Part shown: one piece after another, positions 1-5,955 of the stretch | Position numbering within the stretch: position 1 is the first letter of the stretch | Layout: every line of letters begins with the position of its first letter | NCBI GenBank assembly: GCA_014729315.1 | Contig: WJKD01000706.1 | Coordinates: 1 to 6,119 of the forward strand | Length of the DNA: 6,119 nucleotides | Origin: Promethearchaeota archaeon | GTDB taxonomy: Archaea; Asgardarchaeota; Lokiarchaeia; Sigynarchaeales; SOKP01 | Direction: 5' to 3' | Program-made: the position numbers and the translations under genes | The notes under the pieces: model-generated | What the model saw: only the letters and a program-made list of their open reading frames with translations | Told to the model about the DNA's origin: nothing | Databases searched by the model: none

Positions 1-2630
1 AGATTAAATTAAAGAAAATTAAGAGAGAGAAATCAAGCTCTAAATATTTAAGATATCTCATTGAAAAGGAGGAAATTGTTCAAAATTTAAATAAAGGATT
101 ATTACTTGATGTAGATTACGATGGTGGGCAAAATAAGGCTTATTGTAAGTTTTACGATTTAGAGACTAATCAAATTAAAATCTGGATTGATACAACCAAT
201 CACGAACCTTACTGTCTAAGTAAAGAATCGATTGCAAAGTTAGAGGCGAATGTTGAATTGACGAATTACGATGGTTTTAAACGGTTTCAGCATATTAAGC
301 GCCAAGATCTCTTACGTGATAAAGAGATTGAAATGACTAAAATATACGGTAAAACACCCTTAGATATTGGAGGATCGGGAACAAATATTAGAAGAATTTT
401 AAAGGAACATAATGTATGGGAAGCAAATATTAGATATCATCTAAATTATATATACGATAGGGGATTAATACCTGGTTTAATATATTCTATTAATGATGGA
501 AAACTCGAGAAGACTGATTTTTCAAAAGATAAGGAAAATTCAATTAAAATGAAAGAAGACTTAGCCGAACTCTTTAAAGACGAAAGGGACGAAATGAAAG
601 AGTTTTCTGAAAAATTTTTAGACATCTTCCTAACACCGATTCCAGAAGTAAAAAGAATAGCCTTAGATATAGAAGTTAATGTGGGAGAACACGATTACAA
701 GATACCAGATCCGAGACTAGCGGAGCAAGAAATAATAAGTGTATCGTTTGTCGCAACTGATGGACTAAAGTTAGTCTATATGTTAGAGCGCAAGAATTTT
801 GGTTATGAAAAGCAACACCCCAAATTTCCTAATGATGCTAACATAATTTTTTTTAAAAGTGAAAAAGCATTATTAACAGAAACCTTTCGGCTGATGTGGG
901 ATTATCCAATTGTATTAACCTTCAACGGGGATAATTTTGACTTAAATTACATGTTTCATAGAGCTAATAAACTTAAAATTGAAAAGGACTTGAATCCCAT
1001 TGTCGTAAAAAGAGGTTATGGATTTCTTTCCAGAGCGGAATGTGATTTGAGATTAGGTATTCATATAGATTTATTTACTTTCTTTTTTAATCGAAGCATA
1101 TCTAATAACGCATTTGGAGGAGTATATCAAAGTGCGTCTTTAAATGCTATAAGTTCAGCGTTATTAGGAAGAGAAAAGTATCAACACGAAGAAGAGATTC
1201 ACGATATGGAATATAACACTCTAGCGTGGTACAATCTAAAAGACTCACTTCTGACCCTTGAACTTACAAAATTTAATAACTCCACCTCGTGGAAATTGAT
1301 AGTCCTACTTTGCAGAATAACAAAGATGCCCATTCACGATATGTTAAGGCATCAAATCTCTAGTTGGATTCAGAATATATTTTATTTTGAACATAGAAGG
1401 AAGAAATATTTAATTCCTAAGAAGGAGGAAATCTACCAACTTAAGCCGGGAAGAAGTTCTAATTCAATAATAGAGGGAAAGGGATTTAAAGGAGCCTATG
1501 TAATCCCTCCCGTGCCGGGAATTCATTACGATGTAGTAGTTATGGATTTTGCGTCTCTCTATCCTACAATTATAAAACAATATAACCTCTCCTACGAAAC
1601 TGTCCAATGTCCTCACGAGGATTGCAAAGATAATCTCTTAAAAGGAATTCCTTACCATGTGTGCACTCATAAAATGGGTATTTTTGCATATGTTGTTGGT
1701 TTCATCAGGGACATTCGAGTAAATTATTTTAAACCAAAATCAAATGATAAAAGCCTTCCAGAAGAAATGAGAAGTTATTTCTATACTATACAACAAGCAC
1801 TTAAAATTTTTATTAATGGTTCCTACGGGGTGTTTGGAAGCCAAAATTTTCCATTGTTCTGTAAACCAGTTGCAGAGAGTACAACAAACTTTGGTAGGTA
1901 TTCAATTAATCAGACTAAAAAGAAAGCAGAGAGCCTTGGAGTGAGGGTTTTGTATGGAGACACTGATTCTGTCTTTTTACTAAATCCAACTGAAGAACAA
2001 ATGAAAAAAATATCGGGATGGAGTAAACAGGAACTAGATCTTGATCTAGAAGAAGAAAAAACCTATCAATTTTTAGCTTTATCGGATAGAAAAAAGAATT
2101 ATGTCGGTGTCTATAAGGGCTCGCAATGGGTAGATATAAAAGGTTTAGTTGCTAAAAAACGAAATACTCCCGAATTTATAAAAAAAATCTTCACCGAGCT
2201 TACTGAAATCTTAAAGGAAATAACAAATGATGAGGAATTTGAGAAAGCAAAGTCCGAAATCATAGATATCATTAGGAATAATTTGAAAAAGATAGGCAAA
2301 AAGGACACCTTCTCTTTGGAGGATTACGCAATTAACATAAAAATTCAAAAAAACATTAATAAATATACTAAAGTTACGCCTCAGCATATAAGAGCTGCCT
2401 TAGATCTCAAAGCAGCTACGGGAAAAGAATATCAAAAAGGAGAAGTAATAGATTTTGTTAAAACAAGAGATTCTAATGGTGCAAAAGCTGTCGAATTGGC
2501 TAAACTAGAAGATTTAGATGTAAAAAAATACAAAGAACTGTTGAAATCTGCTCTGGAACAGGTGTTGGATGCGTTAGGAATAACATTCGAAGAAATAAAG
2601 GGCATAAAAAAAATGGATGCTTTTTTTTAA
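1..2630 (+). CDS. polB: Family-B DNA polymerase, replicative type with proofreading domain (5' end outside window)
   Basis: Template-directed DNA synthesis with 3'-5' proofreading at the replication fork. The frame is open without a stop from base 3, giving 875 visible residues. No ATG or GTG lies in the first 85 codons, and that stretch already reads like the polB N-terminal domain (GLLLDVDYDG, HEPYCLSK), so the start is left of the window. The TTG at 258 is internal. All exonuclease motifs are intact: Exo I LDIEV (D at 666, E at 672), Exo II FNGDNFD (921-941), Exo III YNLKD (1230-1244). Polymerase motifs: A, DFASLYPTII (D at 1545); B, KIFINGSYG (1803-1829); C, YGDTDS (1953-1970); then KKNY (2091-2102). 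A palm insertion carries CPHEDC (1608-1625) and HVCTH (1656-1670), a possible metal site. The protein ends IKKMDAFF, a PCNA-binding (PIP-like) tail with Ile in place of the usual Gln. Visible length is close to crenarchaeal PolB1. There is no intein and no split. Which archaeal PolB subgroup it belongs to is not settled here. Confidence 0.96.
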   Translation, partial: IKLKKIKREKSSSKYLRYLIEKEEIVQNLNKGLLLDVDYDGGQNKAYCKFYDLETNQIKIWIDTTNHEPYCLSKESIAKLEANVELTNYDGFKRFQHIKRQDLLRDKEIEMTKIYGKTPLDIGGSGTNIRRILKEHNVWEANIRYHLNYIYDRGLIPGLIYSINDGKLEKTDFSKDKENSIKMKEDLAELFKDERDEMKEFSEKFLDIFLTPIPEVKRIALDIEVNVGEHDYKIPDPRLAEQEIISVSFVATDGLKLVYMLERKNFGYEKQHPKFPNDANIIFFKSEKALLTETFRLMWDYPIVLTFNGDNFDLNYMFHRANKLKIEKDLNPIVVKRGYGFLSRAECDLRLGIHIDLFTFFFNRSISNNAFGGVYQSASLNAISSALLGREKYQHEEEIHDMEYNTLAWYNLKDSLLTLELTKFNNSTSWKLIVLLCRITKMPIHDMLRHQISSWIQNIFYFEHRRKKYLIPKKEEIYQLKPGRSSNSIIEGKGFKGAYVIPPVPGIHYDVVVMDFASLYPTIIKQYNLSYETVQCPHEDCKDNLLKGIPYHVCTHKMGIFAYVVGFIRDIRVNYFKPKSNDKSLPEEMRSYFYTIQQALKIFINGSYGVFGSQNFPLFCKPVAESTTNFGRYSINQTKKKAESLGVRVLYGDTDSVFLLNPTEEQMKKISGWSKQELDLDLEEEKTYQFLALSDRKKNYVGVYKGSQWVDIKGLVAKKRNTPEFIKKIFTELTEILKEITNDEEFEKAKSEIIDIIRNNLKKIGKKDTFSLEDYAINIKIQKNINKYTKVTPQHIRAALDLKAATGKEYQKGEVIDFVKTRDSNGAKAVELAKLEDLDVKKYKELLKSALEQVLDALGITFEEIKGIKKMDAFF
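2605..2629. terminator. Putative bidirectional T-run terminator, overlapping the end of polB
   Basis: TAAAAAAAA, a 7-base loop (TGGATGC), then TTTTTTTTA form a perfect 9-base inverted repeat. On the + strand it gives a T8 run (2621-2628) ending inside the polB stop codon. On the - strand it gives a T8 run (2613-2606) about 42 bases past the stop of the convergent membrane-protein gene. Archaeal RNA polymerase is known to terminate at T-rich stretches, so one element could serve both converging genes. It also encodes the KKMDAFF tail of the polymerase. Function is inferred. A T8 run also occurs inside polB at 847-854, so a T-run alone is not proof. Confidence 0.55.
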
Positions 2631-2654
2631 CTTATTAAAGAAGTAAATACGAAG

Positions 2655-3755
2655 TTAAATATAGAATAGTAAAAAAGCCATCGTTAAAGCACATAATATA
2701 GGGTTTAATATATCGTCGTCAATCTTTAAATTTAAAAAATCAATTATGAAAAAAGTAAGTGCTCCTCCAAGTGCAATAGTTATGAGTTTATATATTTCCA
2801 AGTTCTTTTCAAAAATTGCTACTGAAATATAGGTGACGCAAAAAGAAACGAAAAACCCTGAAATATAACCAATAAGGGTTTTATTTTTATTTTTTGGAAA
2901 TCGATGTTTTCCAAATTTGATTCCAAATAGCGATGCAGCTCCATCCCCAATCGTAGATATTAATGCCGCCGCTGTAAATATACTAAAGGGAAGAAAAAAT
3001 ATAGATGCCAAAGCTAATGTTAACGCAGCAGGTTTTAGAAAGTCGTAATATTCTTCTTTCTTCATAGATTTTATCAATAAATCTAAAACCATATCTGGAA
3101 GTAAGTGAGATAAATTAAAATTTTTGAAAATATAGGAGAACCTTATGTAATCAAGAATCGCAAAAATCAAGACACCCGAATAACCGACCGTAAGAATGAG
3201 AAACTGTCCAAAGTCTCTTCCACTTAATCCCCATACCAAATCTTGCTCCCATATCCCCTCCCAGACATATACTGCAAAAAGCCATAAACCGATAATCAAA
3301 GCAGCAGGTACTAAATGTAAAAACTTTCTGTAAATATCTGTTTTTAAATCATAATCCTTTTGAGTTAGATCAATATTGCTGTTTTCAAGATCATCCTCCT
3401 CTCTGATTTCTTTTATCTTTGAAAAATAAAATTCTATTCTTTTGTCTTTTTTTTTTGGTTCTTTTTTAAGAAGCCGATTTTGATATGATAAAATACAATA
3501 TAGCAAAAAAGGGGTAAAAATCATTATGAAAAACAAAGAAAGAAGCTGAAAGAAAAAGAGAGACTGATCGTTGTTAAAATAAACGAAAGTGTAAAAGAGA
3601 CCAGCACTCATCCATAATCCAACTATAAAACATGAATTAATGAAATTATGTTTTTCAGCAAACATTCTATTAAGCTTTAGGGCAAAATAAAAGTGAACTA
3701 TCCCGTTTATAATGAATAAAACGGTAATTGGTAATGCAAGTAGAATCCATACCAT
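2655..3755 (-). CDS. Polytopic membrane protein of the dolichol/phytol kinase (SEC59/VTE5/DGK1) family
   Basis: Likely a CTP-dependent kinase of an isoprenoid alcohol or related lipid in the cytoplasmic membrane. Visible marks of the family are the RKFLHL motif (residues 143-148) at the start of the core, the core IGDGAASLFGIKFGKHRFP (269-287) followed by NKTLIGYISG (291-300), and IDDDILNP (345-352) where relatives usually have a DDN-type motif. About nine hydrophobic segments are visible, near 3-27, 41-60, 66-91, 147-165, 184-209, 242-268, 294-314, 323-341 and 350-366. The first ~95 residues (three segments) and a charged linker (93-142, rich in K, E and D) precede the core and are not typical of short family members. 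The linker includes three Lys encoded in a run of ten A on the coding strand. The first ATG is chosen because a membrane segment follows at once. The upstream AGGT is only 3 bases away, so ribosome binding is weak or the mRNA is leaderless. The gene is last in the tes cluster. Substrate is unknown; a lipid cytidylyltransferase-like role is an alternative. Confidence 0.8.
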   Translation of the reverse strand: MVWILLALPITVLFIINGIVHFYFALKLNRMFAEKHNFINSCFIVGLWMSAGLFYTFVYFNNDQSLFFFQLLSLFFIMIFTPFLLYCILSYQNRLLKKEPKKKDKRIEFYFSKIKEIREEDDLENSNIDLTQKDYDLKTDIYRKFLHLVPAALIIGLWLFAVYVWEGIWEQDLVWGLSGRDFGQFLILTVGYSGVLIFAILDYIRFSYIFKNFNLSHLLPDMVLDLLIKSMKKEEYYDFLKPAALTLALASIFFLPFSIFTAAALISTIGDGAASLFGIKFGKHRFPKNKNKTLIGYISGFFVSFCVTYISVAIFEKNLEIYKLITIALGGALTFFIIDFLNLKIDDDILNPILCALTMAFLLFYI

Positions 3756-3796
3756 TTTACCTAAAAAATAATGAAAAAAATAAAATATTTTTGAAA
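3756..3796 (-). promoter_or_regulatory. T-rich 41-base gap, possible internal promoter and/or weak terminator
   Basis: Read on the - strand, the gap holds AAAATATTTTA (about 3792-3782), then a T7 run (3780-3774) and a T6 run (3768-3763), then AGGTAAAATG. The AT-rich block lies 25-35 bases before the ATG of the membrane protein, where a TATA box for a leaderless transcript would lie. The T-runs could instead partly end transcription of the two genes upstream. The sequence cannot decide between read-through, attenuation and a separate promoter. Confidence 0.3.
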
Positions 3797-4075
3797 TTAC
3801 AAACCTAAAAATAAAATTTTTTCAACAAAATCTTGGACCTTTTCCCTATTGTCTCCCAAAAGGTCATCTACTTTTACCTTAATATTTAATAAATTTTTTA
3901 GAACATTAACTACCGTGTTTTCGACTGCATTGTTGAATGACGAATCCTTTTTTTGAGCAAAATGATCTACTCTATGAAGAATGGCTTCTTGGTATTCCTT
4001 AGCAGCAGTTGGACGTAATTCAGTTAATTTCCTAATTTTCATACCTGTTTCAGGATCGACAAATGTTTCTCCCAT
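3797..4075 (-). CDS. Small helical protein of unknown function, between tes and the lipid-kinase-like gene
   Basis: I do not recognise this 92-residue protein. It has no cysteine, no signal peptide and no convincing membrane segment. A short N-terminal part (FVDPETGMKIRKLTELRPT, residues 5-23) looks extended. The rest reads as two or three amphipathic helices (about 23-43, 46-63 and 67-90), with a hydrophobic end ILFLGL. It is charged and probably soluble, or a partner that docks on another protein. It begins 20 bases after the stop of the radical-SAM gene. A good Shine-Dalgarno sequence (TGAGGTG, bases 4090-4084) sits 8 bases before the ATG, which supports both the start and real translation. 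The placement suggests a partner or regulator of the Tes-like enzyme, or of lipid synthesis. That is inference from position only. Open frames on the opposite strand here have no such support. Confidence 0.75.
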   Translation of the reverse strand: MGETFVDPETGMKIRKLTELRPTAAKEYQEAILHRVDHFAQKKDSSFNNAVENTVVNVLKNLLNIKVKVDDLLGDNREKVQDFVEKILFLGL

Positions 4076-4083
4076 TTTTAATA

Positions 4084-4090
4084 CACCTCA
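4084..4090 (-). promoter_or_regulatory. Shine-Dalgarno site of the 92-residue protein
   Basis: TGAGGTG on the - strand lies 8 bases before the ATG at 4075-4073 and only a few bases after the stop codon of the upstream tes-like gene (4098-4096). Strong match and normal spacing fix the start and suggest translation linked to the upstream gene. Confidence 0.7.
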
Positions 4091-4095
4091 AGTGT

Positions 4096-5808
4096 TCAGT
4101 CCTTTTCGGACGTACCCCCGTTATGCGCATATTCTTGATCTATTTCTTCTACCCGCGTGCCTCTTGTAGTGTCAAATTCATTTTCTACTTTTGCCGTGAG
4201 CTTTTTCGCAACTTGTTGTTCTATATGAGGTCTATGAATCGTGTTCATTGTACAAAAAGGTGCTTCAAACACAGACCCATCGGGCATAGCAGTTCCAAAA
4301 TGAACAATACATCGTTTTGTTCTTTCAATATCCATGTTATAACCGTCTTGAAAGTGCATACTAGAAATAAGCAAGGTACCATGTGTAAAGGAGCTTATAC
4401 TTTCCCAATCTCCATTCAATAAGACTCTAGTAAACATTTCCATTAATTTACCAGGCTTTTTGGTGTATTGTAGCATACCTAATAGGAATCTTGCCCGAAG
4501 TTGTTGTTTATCTAACCAATTAACTCCTTTATCCAATGTTTTTCCGAAATCTCCAAGAATATTTGAAAAGAACTTAACCTCTTCTTTTTCTTTGTTCTTT
4601 ATCTTATTCCAGAATCGATTTGAAAAGTCAACAATCTTTAATGGATCGAAATAATCCATTATCGGCACCATCTCGTTGGTATCTGGATCGATGACTAAAT
4701 ATGTTGAAAACCCACAGTCAGGATGACATGTGAATTCAACAGGTTCAACATCCGCTAAATAGGCTATAATTCTTCCAAATTCTACTATCGTTGAAAGTGG
4801 ATACCAAGCATTATCAATACCGATTTTTCCTCCGGTTTGTTTATCAATTTCTTTAATAACATCAGCGTTCGTTATTCGTAAATCTTGCGCTTCCTCGGCA
4901 GTAATGCGACCGCATAGGGATACGGGTTGAAAAACTATTCCTCTTACGACATCAATATTATCGATTGCGTATTGAATAACATTTCCTATTTCTATATCAG
5001 TTACGCCCTTTGCAATGGTTGCAACTAACACGATAGAAGTTAAATCGGCTTTTCGACAATTTTCAATGACTCTTTCCTTATAACTCATTAAGTTTTTAAT
5101 TCCACGCGTTTTTTCATAGGTGATATCGTTTATTCCATCGAATTGTAAGTATAAGGTATCTAAACCTTTTTCATAACATTCCTTGGTAAATTCCAATCCT
5201 CCATTTTTCTTCTGAAATCCGTATCCATTAGTAGCGCAAATCACTTCTTTAAAACCGCGCTCCTTAGCCATTCTGCAGATTTCTGGAAAATCTTTCCTAA
5301 CGGTCGGCTCGCCGCCGGTGAACATGATTGAAGGAGCGGGAATGGGTTTATTTCTAAAATGAACTAATATCCTGTCTATGTCTTCAAGAGATGGTTCGAT
5401 GAGATATCCTGCCTTTTGTACGTTTGCATAGCAGAAATGACAATTAAAATTACATCTATTGGTTGTGTCAATTAAAGCTAACGAGCAAGTAGAAAGATGT
5501 TCATCGCATATACCGCAATTAAAAGGACATCCTCTTGGATCCTTACCAGTAGTGTCGGGTGGATTTGCTTCTCCATTTTTAAGGAAATTCCATTCGTCTG
5601 TCCCATAATGCGTCCATTTATAATATTTTGCTGAACTACTAATTTTATCTTTGAACTTACCATGGTCCGGACATTCTTTTCTCATCCAGATTTCATCGTT
5701 TTCTTCGTAAACTTCAGCGTCTAGTTTTTTTAAACATTCTGGGCATACGCTTTTCGTTTTTCTGTAGTATTTTTCTTTCAAATAGTCTGTTCCATCAATG
5801 TGATACAT
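4096..5808 (-). CDS. tes: Radical-SAM protein, tetraether lipid synthase (Tes/MJ0619) family
   Basis: Members of this family join the ends of two archaeol phytanyl chains by a radical C-C coupling, making macrocyclic archaeol and GDGT tetraether lipids at the membrane. The 570-residue protein shows the family layout. An N-terminal iron-site module has CPEC (C22, C25) and CPDHG (C46, H49). A Cys set GCPFNCGIC...C (C94, C98, C101, C108) follows for an extra Fe-S cluster. The radical-SAM CxxxCxxC is C119, C123, C126 (CNFNCHFC), with GGEP at 165-168 and a TIM-barrel core to about 300. Later cysteines, CHPDC (C361, C365), C500 in KRCIVHFG and C519 in APFCTMN, are suited to a third cluster. This matches the multi-cluster design described for MJ0619. 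The start is supported by AAGGTG 9 bases upstream. It is first of three close - strand genes, behind a TATA-like box. The C-terminal ~45 residues are polar and probably variable. Substrate is assigned by family only; paralogues with other substrates exist, so a tes role is likely but not certain. Confidence 0.85.
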   Translation of the reverse strand: MYHIDGTDYLKEKYYRKTKSVCPECLKKLDAEVYEENDEIWMRKECPDHGKFKDKISSSAKYYKWTHYGTDEWNFLKNGEANPPDTTGKDPRGCPFNCGICDEHLSTCSLALIDTTNRCNFNCHFCYANVQKAGYLIEPSLEDIDRILVHFRNKPIPAPSIMFTGGEPTVRKDFPEICRMAKERGFKEVICATNGYGFQKKNGGLEFTKECYEKGLDTLYLQFDGINDITYEKTRGIKNLMSYKERVIENCRKADLTSIVLVATIAKGVTDIEIGNVIQYAIDNIDVVRGIVFQPVSLCGRITAEEAQDLRITNADVIKEIDKQTGGKIGIDNAWYPLSTIVEFGRIIAYLADVEPVEFTCHPDCGFSTYLVIDPDTNEMVPIMDYFDPLKIVDFSNRFWNKIKNKEKEEVKFFSNILGDFGKTLDKGVNWLDKQQLRARFLLGMLQYTKKPGKLMEMFTRVLLNGDWESISSFTHGTLLISSMHFQDGYNMDIERTKRCIVHFGTAMPDGSVFEAPFCTMNTIHRPHIEQQVAKKLTAKVENEFDTTRGTRVEEIDQEYAHNGGTSEKD

Positions 5809-5817
5809 TCTAATTTA

Positions 5818-5823
5818 CACCTT
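5818..5823 (-). promoter_or_regulatory. Shine-Dalgarno site of the tes-like gene
   Basis: AAGGTG on the - strand lies 9 bases before the ATG (5808-5806). It supports the chosen start. If the TATA-like element just upstream is used, the transcript would start close to this site, so the leader is very short. Confidence 0.6.
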
Positions 5824-5838
5824 AATTATTTAAAAGAA

Positions 5839-5854
5839 TATTTATATAAATAAA
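5839..5854 (-). promoter_or_regulatory. TATA-like promoter element of the tes-like gene
   Basis: The - strand reads TTTATTTATATAAATA here, containing a perfect 14-base palindrome (TATTTATATAAATA, 5839-5852). An archaeal TATA box sits about 25 bases before the transcription start, which would put the start near 5819-5825 and leave a leader of about 10-17 bases. No strong purine-rich BRE is seen next to it. Placement fits well, but the whole gap is AT-rich. Confidence 0.5.
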
Positions 5855-5868
5855 TCCAATCCTTAATT

Positions 5869-5900
5869 TAAAGATTTTACGACTTTTAAGATTTTTATAC
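5869..5900. repeat. Two near-direct copies of an AAGATTTT motif upstream of the tes-like promoter
   Basis: TAAAGATTTTAC (5869-5880) and TTAAGATTTTTATAC (5886-5900) share a core of AAGATTTT, with ends 20 bases apart, about two DNA turns. A related copy in opposite orientation, GTAAAAATCTTTATA, lies at 5938-5952. The pair is 17-48 bases upstream of the TATA-like box, where an activator could bind. Low sequence complexity makes chance similarity possible. Confidence 0.35.
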
Positions 5901-5955
5901 TTCTCAAAATTTGATTTATTTTGAATTATCCTATTAAGTAAAAATCTTTATATTC

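Noticed and set aside
258..260. TTG as the polB start codon
   Set aside because: The same frame is open to base 3 and the upstream residues match the polB N-terminal domain, so TTG is an internal Leu codon.
847..854. T8 run in polB as a terminator
   Set aside because: It lies deep inside an intact coding region (encoding IIFFKS) without an inverted repeat or gene end nearby; it cautions against trusting T-runs alone.
1545..1970. Intein or split-gene junction in polB
   Set aside because: Motifs A, B and C are continuous and normally spaced, with no insertion.
2111..2308. 65-residue open frame antisense to polB
   Set aside because: It lies wholly inside the conserved polymerase thumb-encoding region and has a low-complexity Phe/Ser composition typical of an antisense shadow.
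3981..4654. Open frames of 62, 119 and 64 residues on the + strand
   Set aside because: They are antisense to the 92-residue gene and the Tes-like gene, have no good ribosome site that I can see, and show no recognisable domain.
5478..5663. 61-residue open frame on the - strand in a second frame within the tes-like gene
   Set aside because: It overlaps conserved Fe-S coding sequence in another frame and has no family features.
4096..5808. MoaA or another cofactor-type radical-SAM enzyme
   Set aside because: The N-terminal CPEC/CPDHG module, the GCPFNCGIC set before the radical-SAM motif and the late APFCTMN motif fit the Tes/MJ0619 family better.
5809..5955. tRNA, small RNA or CRISPR leader in the AT-rich gap
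   Set aside because: No cloverleaf, no regularly spaced identical repeats and no GC-rich folded element is visible; only short AT-rich motifs are present.
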